A program made the position numbers and the translations under genes. From NCBI RefSeq assembly GCF_018343545.2, contig NZ_JAGYPE020000010.1, forward strand, positions 1 to 64,000: DNA of 64,000 bases, in the 5' to 3' direction. Shown here in pieces: positions 15,782 to 24,274 of this stretch. The notes below the pieces were generated by a model, which did not search any database, was not told the origin of the DNA, and saw nothing but the letters and a program-made list of their open reading frames with translations. Every line of letters starts with the position of its first letter. The stretch's first letter is position 1. The DNA is from Neobacillus citreus. Lineage in GTDB: Bacteria > Bacillota > Bacilli > Bacillales > Cytobacillaceae.

Positions 15782-17134
15782 TTATTGAACTACAGCTTTT
15801 TTGGAACCCATTGGCCAGAAATAGCCGATAATCGCACCAACCACTGCTGGTAATATCCATCCTAGACCAATACTATAAAGCGGTAAATATTCAATGTACG
15901 AAGCTTTAATAGCTTCGAATAAAGAAATGGTCGCTCCGGGTAAGCTTCCAACTAACGTGCTGTATCCATCGAAGAAACTCACACAAAAAGTAAGAAACAT
16001 AGACGCTGCATATACACTTTGCTTATGTTTAAATAATGATGAGCTAAGCGTCAACAAAATCAGAACAATCGCCAAAGGATATAATAGCATTAATACTGGA
16101 ACAGCGTATTGAATAATATTATTTAAGCCAAAATTGGCGATTATAAATGACACAAGACTTAGGATAAGTACGAACATTTTATAGCTTACTTTTGGAAAAA
16201 CACTATTGAAAAATTCGCTACATGAGGTAATGAGCCCAATGCTTGTTTTTAAACATGCTAGAACAATAATAATAGCAAGGAGAATCGCACCGAATTCGCC
16301 AAAGTAATGATTGGCTACCTTAGCAAAGATTAATCCACCATTATCGAATGTACCGATGGCAGATATGCTTGATGCCCCCATATACGTAATGAGGCCATAA
16401 ATCAGCATCATTAGTGCCATAGCGAAAATGCCTGATTTCCAAGTTGCTTTTGCAATTGTCTTCGTGTCGGTGATTCCTTGTCCTTTAATAGCATTGATGA
16501 CAACAATACCAAATGCTAATGAAGCAAGGGCATCCATCGTGTTATAACCCTCTTTAAAACCAGTAATAAAGGCCAATTGGCTGTAATCACCCGTTGGTGC
16601 TCCAAATCGTCCCATAGGTTTGACGATTGCGATAATAATTAATAAAAATAAAAATACTAAAAATGCAGGTGTTAGATATTTTCCAATATAGTCAATAATT
16701 TTCGCAGGATTTAATGAGAAATAATAGACAATGGCAAAAAATACGAAACTAAAAAGCCCAAGATATAAGCTGGCGTGCTCTGGATTAATAAATGGTTCGA
16801 AACCGACTACGAAAGGTACTGTTGCTGTACGTGGAATCGCAAAAAAAGGTCCAATGGTTAAGTATAGAGCCATGGCGAAGACGACTCCAAATTTCGGGTG
16901 GACCCGACCTGCTAATTCACGAAGTCCATTACTTCCGGATAGCCCGAATGCCAAGATCCCCATAAATGGCAAACCAATTGCTGTTACAAGAAAACCAATT
17001 AAAGCTGGCCAAAAGTTAGTACCGGCAACCTGTCCCATCTGAATAGGGAAGATCAGGTTTCCTGCCCCAAAGAACATACCAAACAGCATTGTACCAATGA
17101 CTGCGTATGTTGAAAATGATATTTTTTGATGCAT
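15782..17134 (-). CDS. brnQ: Branched-chain amino acid transporter BrnQ/LIV-II family
   Basis: 450 residues with about twelve membrane helices. Typical LIVCS-family segments are present (MLFGMFFGAGNLIFPIQMGQVAG near the start, RTATVPFVVGFEPF, GYNTMDALASLAFGIVVINAI). It imports Leu, Ile and Val with Na+ or H+. AAGGAG precedes ATG 17134. It is a single gene with no T-box or other leader seen in the 140 bp upstream. Family call is secure; paralogue identity (BraB or BrnQ) is not resolved. Confidence 0.9.
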   Translation of the reverse strand: MHQKISFSTYAVIGTMLFGMFFGAGNLIFPIQMGQVAGTNFWPALIGFLVTAIGLPFMGILAFGLSGSNGLRELAGRVHPKFGVVFAMALYLTIGPFFAIPRTATVPFVVGFEPFINPEHASLYLGLFSFVFFAIVYYFSLNPAKIIDYIGKYLTPAFLVFLFLLIIIAIVKPMGRFGAPTGDYSQLAFITGFKEGYNTMDALASLAFGIVVINAIKGQGITDTKTIAKATWKSGIFAMALMMLIYGLITYMGASSISAIGTFDNGGLIFAKVANHYFGEFGAILLAIIIVLACLKTSIGLITSCSEFFNSVFPKVSYKMFVLILSLVSFIIANFGLNNIIQYAVPVLMLLYPLAIVLILLTLSSSLFKHKQSVYAASMFLTFCVSFFDGYSTLVGSLPGATISLFEAIKASYIEYLPLYSIGLGWILPAVVGAIIGYFWPMGSKKAVVQ

Positions 17135-17278
17135 GCATGTTGCTCCTTCTAGATGAATTTCATTTATTTTAACATCGTTTAGAATAATTGGCTATCATGG
17201 ATTGATTGCTGGAGCAAGTTGGCATTAAAACGTTTGGACATCTAAATGACAAACATAGCTGAAATAGGGGAGGAGGAC

Positions 17279-17392
17279 ATGGAGATCGAGCCAAGTTTAA
17301 TAATATTACTGAAATTCAGACAATCAGAGGAGGTTGAACAAGAAGGGAGGGAGGAATTGGCTCATGGAAACAATGCGCTTGAAATTAAGTAA
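17279..17392 (+). CDS. Possible 37-residue small protein
   Basis: ATG 17279 has a strong GGGGAGGAGG site. The frame runs 37 codons to TAA 17390 and encodes an acidic helix (MEIEPSLIILLKFRQSEEVE ...). A good terminator follows 22 nt later. The site and terminator support a real short gene, but the 5-9 nt spacing and lack of recognisable homology leave doubt. Confidence 0.4.
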   Translation: MEIEPSLIILLKFRQSEEVEQEGREELAHGNNALEIK

Positions 17393-17414
17393 ATATAGGC
17401 AAAAACGGGAGAGA

Positions 17415-17453
17415 GGGAACTTGATTTCATTTAAGTTCCCTTTTTATTTTTTT
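17415..17453 (+). terminator. Rho-independent terminator
   Basis: GGGAACTT / AAGTTCCC with 10-nt loop and a long T-run, between the small ORF and cccA. Confidence 0.8.
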
Positions 17454-17461
17454 CATCGGAC

Positions 17462-17827
17462 TTATTTTAATGTTTTCAGCCATGCAGCCATTGCTGGTGC
17501 ATCCTCTTTGGACACCAAGCCAGATGGCATACCTCCTCGGCCATGTTGGATGATGTCCTCGATTTCCTTATCCGATAAACGGGAACCCACTCCTTTTAAA
17601 GAAGGCCCAACTCCGCCTTGGTATTGATCCCCGTGACAGCCTGCACAGGTGTTCTTATAGATGGATTCACCGTCCACTTTGGATACCGTTCCTTTTCCTT
17701 CTTGGGCTTCATTCTTTGCAGGCGTTTCTTGTGCCTCTTCTTTCTGGTCTTGCACATTGCTGAGTACAAAAAATCCACCAATTCCTATCACTAGGATGGC
17801 TAGGGCAATCAAAACAGTGTTTTTCAT
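17462..17827 (-). CDS. cccA: Membrane-anchored cytochrome c-550 (CccA-like)
   Basis: 121 residues. One N-terminal anchor helix (2-22), a Glu/Lys/Ala-rich linker, then a class I cytochrome c domain with haem motif NTCAGCHGD and distal Met segment GRGGMPSGLV. Length and layout match B. subtilis CccA (about 120 aa). It carries electrons outside the cytoplasmic membrane. ATG 17827 has AGGAGGCG upstream. Confidence 0.9.
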   Translation of the reverse strand: MKNTVLIALAILVIGIGGFFVLSNVQDQKEEAQETPAKNEAQEGKGTVSKVDGESIYKNTCAGCHGDQYQGGVGPSLKGVGSRLSDKEIEDIIQHGRGGMPSGLVSKEDAPAMAAWLKTLK

Positions 17828-17998
17828 AAAATCGCCTCCTAATTATCCTTTTTCGGTACAAGAAATAAAAATGATGTGCAAACTCAATCTAACCTGACAA
17901 ACGAAAGGATTTTTGGTGCGACCACTTACCAAAATACCCTTTGATATAAGTATGAGCAGATAATTGGAAACTACGCATGAAAGAGGAAAACTGCATAG

Positions 17999-18178
17999 AT
18001 TGCCTATGATTCAGAAAGAGCACCTATTAAAATGATATTGAAGGTGGATTTGTAAGGAACTGCATTAGAGTTTTATGTCCTTGAACACAACCAGTGGGGC
18101 ACCAAGGAAACCATTCCAAGTCGACCTCTACATAATTACGTAAAATATAAATTTGACGAAATTATCCTAGGAAGTTAA
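17999..18178 (+). pseudogene. Possible gene remnant of unknown family
   Basis: Between cccA and xerS one frame reads like protein over 59 codons, broken by one TAA at 18053-18055 and lacking a start. It includes YDSERAPIKMILKVDL before the stop and FYVLEHNQWGTKETIPSRPL after it, ending EIILGS at TAA 18176. The composition looks like real protein rather than noise. No family recognised. Confidence 0.3.
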
Positions 18179-18198
18179 AATATAGTAGAGGTGTTATT

Positions 18199-19287
18199 AT
18201 GGTAAATCCAGCAAAACAGCAAAATTTCAAAAAGCTTCAGGCAATGCTTAATGAACTCCCTTGGTATGTTGAAGAATACATAAATCATAAATTACGAAAA
18301 CTTTCTACTGCATCGTTGTTCAACTATTGTCACGACTATAAAATCTTCTTTAACTGGATGATTACTGAGCAATTATGGTCCGGCAGCATAAAAGAAATTC
18401 CATTGGAACGTCTTGAGAAAATGACAGTCATTGAAGTCGAAGGATTTTTAAATTTTCTTCATTACGAATTAAATAACAAAGAATTAACCGTTAACCGTAA
18501 ATTATCTGCGTTGAAATCACTTTTTAATTACCTGCAAAACATCGCGGAAACACCGGATTTGGAACCCTATATTAATCGTAATGTCATGGCAAAAATAGAG
18601 TTTAACGAAGTTAAGGAAAGTTTGGAAACAAAGGCAAATAAAATGGAAGGTAAAATTCTGCTTGGGGATGAATATGAGCGATTTCGTCTCTTTGTCGCTC
18701 ATGAATACGGAGAAATCAATAAAGAAAACAAAAAAATCTTCAATTTTCATCAATTAAATAAAGAACGTGATACCGCGATTGTATCGTTGATTTTAGGTTC
18801 TGGATTACGTCTTTCTGAGCTAATTGGTTTAGATCTTGAAGATATTGATTTCAGTAAGTATAGTGCACGAGTAATTCGCAAAGGAAATAAAGAACAATTT
18901 GTATATTTTAGCCAAACGGCCATGGATGATTTACAGGAATACCTGGCAATCAGGATTCCTAAATACCATGTTGATAAAAATATGAAAGCATTATTTGTGG
19001 CTGCTCCGATAGGTCCAAAAGGCAAAACAAGAAGGCTAACAGCACGTTCAGTAGAAAAATTAATTGAAAAATATGCAACTGCGTTCGGTAAACCATCATT
19101 ATCAGTTCATAAATTACGGCATTCATTTGCAACCAGATATCATGCGGAAATCAATGATGTGCCAAAATTACGCCGGCAATTAGGTCATTCATCGATTCAA
19201 ACTACGATGATTTATACGCATATTAAGAATGATGACTTAAAGATTGCTGTTGATAAGATGGATATGCCGAAGGAACAAATAGATTAA
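18199..19287 (+). CDS. xerS: Tyrosine recombinase XerS
   Basis: 362 residues. A SAM-like N-terminal core-binding domain (about 15-150) is followed by the catalytic domain with Arg in LILGSGLRLSELIGL, HKLRHSFATRYH, His in LRRQLGHSSIQTT and the nucleophile in MIYTHI. The N-terminal sequence and length fit XerS of Firmicutes rather than XerC/XerD (about 300 aa). GAGGTG precedes ATG 18199. A dif-like site lies 58 bp past its stop, which suits a role in chromosome dimer resolution. Confidence 0.82.
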   Translation: MVNPAKQQNFKKLQAMLNELPWYVEEYINHKLRKLSTASLFNYCHDYKIFFNWMITEQLWSGSIKEIPLERLEKMTVIEVEGFLNFLHYELNNKELTVNRKLSALKSLFNYLQNIAETPDLEPYINRNVMAKIEFNEVKESLETKANKMEGKILLGDEYERFRLFVAHEYGEINKENKKIFNFHQLNKERDTAIVSLILGSGLRLSELIGLDLEDIDFSKYSARVIRKGNKEQFVYFSQTAMDDLQEYLAIRIPKYHVDKNMKALFVAAPIGPKGKTRRLTARSVEKLIEKYATAFGKPSLSVHKLRHSFATRYHAEINDVPKLRRQLGHSSIQTTMIYTHIKNDDLKIAVDKMDMPKEQID

Positions 19288-19881
19288 AATGATAAGAAGG
19301 CTGTATTAAATAGCAGCCTCCCCCTTGTTTTATTTTAATTTACCAGTTTACATAATATATTTATAGTAAATTATTTTTATGATATCTCAATTCCAGAGTA
19401 TACTTAAGATAGTGAGACGAAACAAAATTTTTAGTTATTATTTTTTCAGTAATTAATTTATTGATAAAAGATTCTTTGAATACGTACATTTACTCATATT
19501 TCTCTCCTGATTCGCAGCAGAAGTTAATAATTTGCAGCTAAATCACTTTAGCCCCCTAATAAATAATAAATTTGCGATAAAATTAACTTTATGTTTGAAC
19601 TTATATTTTTGCTTATTGGTTTGCCTCTTCCCTAAAAATATCTAGCTAGTTTCATCTAAAAAACCAACAATTGTATAATTGTTGAGATCTTGCTTACCCA
19701 TCAGCGATTTGAAAAATGCCCCCCTCCTCCCTCTTTGTGATAAACAATTGCAGGTTCTATAAATAGGTAGAAATCCTCAATTATTACAGAAAGCTGCTAT
19801 TCTTCGGTAAAAGCAAATTCTTCAAAAAAATAATGTATACTTAAAACATTCAAAAAAAATATATTTATTGGGGATGATCCT
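19288..19881. other. 594-bp AT-rich gap holding a dif-like site
   Basis: No gene is supported. It contains a weak hairpin just after xerS (GGCTG / CAGCC), the dif-like element at 19345-19372, an 8-bp-arm inverted repeat CAACAATT / AATTGTTG at 19665-19684, and the usp promoter region. Confidence 0.6.
19345..19372 (-). other. dif-like site
   Basis: Read on the minus strand, the last 16 of 28 bases (ATATATTATGTAAACT) equal the right half of the B. subtilis dif site as I remember it, including the complete 11-bp XerD arm TTATGTAAACT. The XerC arm matches poorly. It lies beside xerS and at the point where gene orientation switches. Confidence 0.5.
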
Positions 19882-20307
19882 GTGTTTAATCGCATTCTTG
19901 TAGCAATAGACGGTTCTAAAATGAGTGAAAAAGCATTACAAACTGCTTTAAAATTTGCTAAGGAAAGATATTCTAAAATTGGTGTTATCCACGTGGAGAA
20001 AAATGTGCAAATTGTCGATGGGATGCCAATAAAAACAATTGATAATATTTATGCTGCCCAAGAGACCAAGGGTCATGTTCTATTAAAACAAGCGGTTACT
20101 CTTGCAGAAGAAGAAGGTATTGAAATCGAAGTCCATTTTGTAATGGGGGAACCAGCTATTCAAATTGTCAAAAAGGCTGATGAATTTAACTATCAGCTGA
20201 TTGTCATAGGAAGCAGAGGGTTGGGAAATATTAAAGGGTTAATGCTGGGAAGCGTCAGCCAGAAAGTTTCCCAGCTAGCGCATTGCCCTGTTTTAATTAT
20301 TAAATAG
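19882..20307 (+). CDS. Universal stress protein (UspA family)
   Basis: 141 residues, single Usp domain. The N-terminus RILVAIDGSKMSEKAL and the C-terminal ATP-binding motif GSRGLGNIKGLMLGSVSQKV (G-2X-G-9X-G-S) are conserved, so nucleotide binding is expected. It starts at GTG 19882 with GGGGAT 8 nt upstream. Single gene. Confidence 0.92.
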   Translation: MFNRILVAIDGSKMSEKALQTALKFAKERYSKIGVIHVEKNVQIVDGMPIKTIDNIYAAQETKGHVLLKQAVTLAEEEGIEIEVHFVMGEPAIQIVKKADEFNYQLIVIGSRGLGNIKGLMLGSVSQKVSQLAHCPVLIIK

Positions 20308-20367
20308 TATAAAAAATGCTGCACAAAAACCGTCTTGTGCCAACAGTTCTTGATGATTCCCTCTGGT
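20308..20367 (-). pseudogene. Remnant of an ABC exporter C-terminus
   Basis: On the minus strand TRGNHQELLAQDGFCAAFFI matches the tail of the ABC exporter at 22382-24274 (KGNHQELLEKDGFYADLYN). A TAG two codons upstream closes the frame. This is a short leftover of a duplicated or deleted ABC transporter gene. Confidence 0.5.
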
Positions 20368-20465
20368 CTATTCCTGCTTCCCCCTCTGCCTACCCCCCTT
20401 TTAATAAGGGATAATAACGGGAGTCAGCTATCAAGTTATGTGGAAATTTAATAGAGCAATTAAAT

Positions 20466-20512
20466 AAAAAAGAGCTGCCCCTAAAAGTTCACTTTTGGGA
20501 CAGCCTCTTTTG
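20466..20512 (-). terminator. Terminator of the cold-shock gene
   Basis: A long stem around AAAAGAG...TGCCC...AAAAGT / ACTTTTGGGA...CCTCTTTT with several small bulges. Confidence 0.75.
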
Positions 20513-20518
20513 GTTTTA

Positions 20519-20719
20519 TTAAGCTTTACGAACGTTTGATGCTTGTGGTCCGCGGTTACCTTGCTCAACGTCAAAAGTAACTGATTGACCTTCATCTAAT
20601 GTTTTGAAGCCTTCGCCTTGAATCGCTGAGAAATGTACGAATACGTCTTCTCCACCTTCACGTTCGATGAATCCGAAGCCTTTTTCGCCATTAAACCATT
20701 TTACTTTACCTTTTTCCAT
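20519..20719 (-). CDS. Cold-shock protein (CspA/CspB family)
   Basis: 66 residues from ATG 20719 (AGGAGG upstream). It has RNP1 KGFGFIE and RNP2 VFVHFSAI, the single-stranded nucleic-acid-binding motifs of the cold-shock domain. It acts as RNA chaperone. A ~160-bp leader without genes lies upstream, as is common for thermosensing csp mRNAs. Confidence 0.95.
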   Translation of the reverse strand: MEKGKVKWFNGEKGFGFIEREGGEDVFVHFSAIQGEGFKTLDEGQSVTFDVEQGNRGPQASNVRKA

Positions 20720-20912
20720 TGTGTTGCCTCCTAGTGTGTAAATACACACAATGTAATACTATCCTTGCTCTCAGTGATGATCAAGACGAAAAGTTCAAAC
20801 TTATACCAATCATTTACACCGAACAAAAATAATTCTTTTTAATTATCGCATTCTTTGTAAAAAATTGCAAGAAGGCGAAAAATTTATCATATTGTTAGAC
20901 TGTTTGAACTGA

Positions 20913-21110
20913 CTATTTCTTTAATATAATCATTGCGGTGTATTTTGTATCTGGATAAACCCCATATTCTGTATGTGTGCTTACAGCAAGAGGAACAGAA
21001 TTGTATTTAACATCTATCAGCTTACCTTCCTCTAATGTACCAAGAAAATCATTAACAACCCGTATAAGTTCTGCAAAGTCAGTACTTTGAAAACCTTTTG
21101 CCTCGTACAT
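20913..21110 (-). CDS. Small Cse60-like sporulation protein
   Basis: 65 residues. The layout (AKGFQSTDFAELIRVVNDFL ... EGKLIDVKYN ... YTAMIILKK) resembles the Cse60 family of small sporulation proteins in length and in the KLIDVKYN core. ATG 21110 has GGGAGG upstream. Function unknown; the family call is moderate. Confidence 0.5.
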   Translation of the reverse strand: MYEAKGFQSTDFAELIRVVNDFLGTLEEGKLIDVKYNSVPLAVSTHTEYGVYPDTKYTAMIILKK

Positions 21111-21163
21111 TTGTTCTACCTCCCTTTAAAGAAATTTCTACAATATACTTTAATCAGCATAAG

Positions 21164-21196
21164 AAAAAATCCCTTTTAAACAAAAGGGGTTTCTTA
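21164..21196 (-). terminator. Terminator of the CarD-family gene
   Basis: AAACCCCTTTTG / TAAAAGGGATTTTTT on the minus strand. Confidence 0.7.
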
Positions 21197-21234
21197 TAGA
21201 TTAGGCGTAAAAGTTAAACTTTGAAATAAAGCAT

Positions 21235-21711
21235 TTATCCTACCTTGTTATTTATTAAATCTATTGCTTGATTTTCAGTTATACCTCTAATTAAACCAAG
21301 TTCACTGATAAAAATCCTTCGTGCACTCTCCAGCATCTGCTTTTCGCTTGAATTAAGCGATTTATTTTTGTTTATTCTCATTAAGTCCCGTACAACTTCT
21401 GCGCCTTCTTGGATATTACCTGATTTAAGTTTTTCCAAATTAATTTTGTATCTTTCTTTCATCGAAAGGGTTGTATCGGTTACACCATGATAAAAAATGT
21501 CCAATACGTTTTCAAGTGTAATCAAATCGGTAGCTAAACGAATTCTTGATTTTTCTACTTTTGCGATAGGGATCATGACTTGCATTTTATTGATTCGCAT
21601 ATTTATTATATAATACTGCTGTTTTTCACCTTGAATTTCCTTTACTTCTATTGCTTCAATAACTCCTGCTCCCTGCATTGGATAAACGATGCAATCACCA
21701 ACTTGAAACAA
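21235..21711 (-). CDS. CarD/CdnL-family transcription regulator
   Basis: 158 residues. The N-terminal RNA-polymerase-interacting domain (FQVGDCIVYPMQGAGVIEAIE ... YYIINM) is followed by a helical C-terminal domain. CarD-like proteins bind the RNA polymerase beta subunit and tune initiation. The start is TTG 21711, supported by GGAGGTGG four bases upstream. Single gene with its own terminator. Confidence 0.85.
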   Translation of the reverse strand: MFQVGDCIVYPMQGAGVIEAIEVKEIQGEKQQYYIINMRINKMQVMIPIAKVEKSRIRLATDLITLENVLDIFYHGVTDTTLSMKERYKINLEKLKSGNIQEGAEVVRDLMRINKNKSLNSSEKQMLESARRIFISELGLIRGITENQAIDLINNKVG

Positions 21712-21835
21712 CTAACCACCTCCAAATTAAGTACATCTTAAGTATACCATACGAATTCAAAATAACAAAATTTTTAATTATATCATCTATTTTTAGTCAC
21801 TGTCAACACTTTTCCCCTGATCTGTTAGTAAAAAA

Positions 21836-21862
21836 AACAATGGACTTGATGCCCATTGTTCG
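21836..21862 (-). terminator. Terminator of the 93-residue hypothetical gene
   Basis: AACAATGG / CCCATTGTT stem with an A-rich flank that is a T-run on the minus strand. Confidence 0.7.
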
Positions 21863-21879
21863 TTGTTTAGTATTTTGAA

Positions 21880-22161
21880 TTAATGATTATTTTCCATTTC
21901 TATAATCAAATTTTCAATTTGTTCTTGTGAAAGCTTTTCACGTTCAATTTCAACATCGTTACCGTAGCCAATCAAAACTAGATCATCATGATTTGATAAT
22001 GGTTTTCTTCCTCTTGGAACAGATTCTGTGTATTTTTTCCATTCACCATTAATCTTAGCGAGTGATACATCGCCTCTTTTCATCATCAAGCCATCTATAC
22101 TTTTCGGCATCTTTAAACCTTTAATAAATTGTTTTTTTGAGAAATAAAAATCTTCTTCCAT
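21880..22161 (-). CDS. Hypothetical protein, 93 aa
   Basis: A soluble, charged protein (KKQFIKGLKMPKSIDGLMMK ... SVPRGRKPLSNHDDLVLIGYG) with no membrane segment. AAGGAG precedes ATG 22161 and a terminator follows, so expression is likely. No family recognised. Confidence 0.6.
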   Translation of the reverse strand: MEEDFYFSKKQFIKGLKMPKSIDGLMMKRGDVSLAKINGEWKKYTESVPRGRKPLSNHDDLVLIGYGNDVEIEREKLSQEQIENLIIEMENNH

Positions 22162-22322
22162 TTTTTCATCTCCTTAGTGTTAATAGTATATGTCAATTAC
22201 GCCATAAACCATTTATGAATATTTATCTTTTCCGCGTTTACCTCCCATTGAAATAAGCTACAAAAGTTTCAATCCATTTGCCGACAATAAATAGATTGCC
22301 GGCTATTTCAATCTAATTGCAC

Positions 22323-22378
22323 AAAAAAAGCGCTAAGGGCTGCTTCACTAGGAAAGCAGTTCTTAGCGCTTTTTTGTA
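22323..22378 (-). terminator. Terminator of the ABC exporter operon
   Basis: AAAAAAGCGCTAAG / CTTAGCGCTTTTTT with an inner GCTGCTT / AAAGCAG stem. Confidence 0.9.
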
Positions 22379-22381
22379 AAT

Positions 22382-24274
22382 TTATCCTGCATTTTTCATA
22401 CGTCCACCAGAAAACTGACTATTATATAAATCAGCATAGAACCCGTCTTTCTCCAACAATTCCTGATGATTTCCCTTTTCAATGACTCGGCCATTGTTCA
22501 TGACTAGAATAATATCTGCGTCTCGGATCGTTGATAGTCGGTGGGCTATGATAAAGCTTGTGCGTCCCTTCATCAGATGATCCATCGCCTTTTGAATCTG
22601 GACTTCGGTCCGTGTATCAACGCTGCTTGTAGCCTCGTCAAGGATTAACATCGCCGGATCTGCAAGAATCGCCCTAGCAATCGTTAATAGCTGCTTTTGC
22701 CCCTGAGAAATATTCGAAGCTTCCTCATTTAAGATGGTATCATAGCCGTCAGGCAATGTGCGGATAAAGTGGTCTGCATTAGCAGCTTGTGCAGCAGCAA
22801 CAATTTCCTCTTCTGTTGCTCCATCCCTTCCATATGCGATGTTGTCACGAATTGTGCTGTTAAAGAGCCATGTATCCTGCAGCACCATTCCAAATAAGCC
22901 GCGCAGGTGCTCTCTCTTCATATCCCGTGTATCGATTCCATCAATCAAAATTTTACCGGAATTGATTTCGTAAAAACGCATTAATAGATTAATTAGTGTT
23001 GTTTTACCCGCTCCGGTCGGACCAACGATGGCAACCTTTTGCCCAGGTCTTACTTCAATGTTCATATCCTCGATTAATAATTCATTTTCTTTATATCCGA
23101 AAGAAACATCCTCGAATTTCACCTCGCCTTTTGGATCAGCTAGCTTTTTTGCTGTGGCAGTTTCCGGAATCTCCTCTGTTTCATCAAGGATTTCAAACAC
23201 CCGCTCTGCACTGGCCGCCGTTGACTGAATCACGTTGGCAATCATCGCGGTCTGGGTAATCGGTTGGGAAAATTGTCTGGCATATTGGATAAATGCCTGA
23301 ATATCGCCAATCTCAATCGCTTTTTTTGTGACCAATATTCCGCCTGCCACAGATACAAGTACATAACCGATGTTATTGATAAACGACATGAATGGCATAA
23401 TCAACCCAGACATAAATTGCGCCCTCCAGCCAGCTTGATAAAGTCTTTCATTGATTTCTTCAAATTGATCCATAGACTTTTGCTCGCGGCCAAATACTTT
23501 AATAATCTTATGGCCGGTATACATTTCTTCAACATGTCCGTTTAGCTGGCCAAGCGCCTTTTGCTGTCCCTTGAAATAGGCTTGTGAACGTTTGGCAATA
23601 TTTGCTGTCGCAATAAAACTAAGCGGCAGTGTCACCACCACGATCAATGTCATTAGCGGACTAATCGAAAGCATCATCACAATTACACCAATTAAGGTAA
23701 CCACTGAGGTAATCAGCTGGGTTAAGCTTTGCTGCAAGGTGGTGCTGATGTTATCGACATCATTTACTGCCCGGCTAAGGATTTCACCATGGGTGCGTGC
23801 ATCAAAATATTTTAATGGCAGTCGGTTTAGCTTTTCTTCTACTTCTTTACGAAGCTGGTAAACTGTTTTTTGTGCCACTCCCGCCATAATATATTGCTGA
23901 ATGTATGCAAAAACAGCACTTAAAATATAGAGCCCAATTAATAATAAAATGATATGCCCGATGTATTCAAAATCAATTTTTGCACCAGGTACACCTCTAA
24001 ACTTCATCATTAAGCCTTCAAACAACTTGGTTGTCGCTTTCCCCATGATTTTTGGACTGACTATGGCAAAAATAGTACTGATGATGGCCGTGATGAGAAC
24101 CGCTATAAGCTGCATTTTATATGGCATTAAATAGGTAATTAACCGCTTCAGTGTTCCTTTAAAATCCTTTGCTTTTTGAACTGGGGCACCCATTCCCATA
24201 GGACCAAATCCGCCGCCTGGTCCCCGAGGACCCGGTCCTTGTTGAGGTCTATGATTCTGTGAATCTTTACTCAT
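22382..24274 (-). CDS. ABC multidrug exporter half-transporter B (canonical ATPase site)
   Basis: 630 residues. A Pro/Gly-rich N-terminal cytoplasmic tail (1-30) precedes six membrane helices (about 45-330) and a nucleotide-binding domain with Walker A GPTGAGKTTLI, signature NISQGQKQ and Walker B LILDEATSSVD with catalytic Glu, H-loop AHRLST. It overlaps the upstream partner by 4 nt. The pair should form a heterodimeric drug or lipid exporter under MarR control. Confidence 0.9.
   Translation of the reverse strand: MSKDSQNHRPQQGPGPRGPGGGFGPMGMGAPVQKAKDFKGTLKRLITYLMPYKMQLIAVLITAIISTIFAIVSPKIMGKATTKLFEGLMMKFRGVPGAKIDFEYIGHIILLLIGLYILSAVFAYIQQYIMAGVAQKTVYQLRKEVEEKLNRLPLKYFDARTHGEILSRAVNDVDNISTTLQQSLTQLITSVVTLIGVIVMMLSISPLMTLIVVVTLPLSFIATANIAKRSQAYFKGQQKALGQLNGHVEEMYTGHKIIKVFGREQKSMDQFEEINERLYQAGWRAQFMSGLIMPFMSFINNIGYVLVSVAGGILVTKKAIEIGDIQAFIQYARQFSQPITQTAMIANVIQSTAASAERVFEILDETEEIPETATAKKLADPKGEVKFEDVSFGYKENELLIEDMNIEVRPGQKVAIVGPTGAGKTTLINLLMRFYEINSGKILIDGIDTRDMKREHLRGLFGMVLQDTWLFNSTIRDNIAYGRDGATEEEIVAAAQAANADHFIRTLPDGYDTILNEEASNISQGQKQLLTIARAILADPAMLILDEATSSVDTRTEVQIQKAMDHLMKGRTSFIIAHRLSTIRDADIILVMNNGRVIEKGNHQELLEKDGFYADLYNSQFSGGRMKNAG

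Noticed and set aside
19665..19684. CAACAATT / AATTGTTG inverted repeat as a terminator or Ter site
   Set aside because: No T-run and no match to known replication terminator sites; probably AT-rich chance or a small operator.
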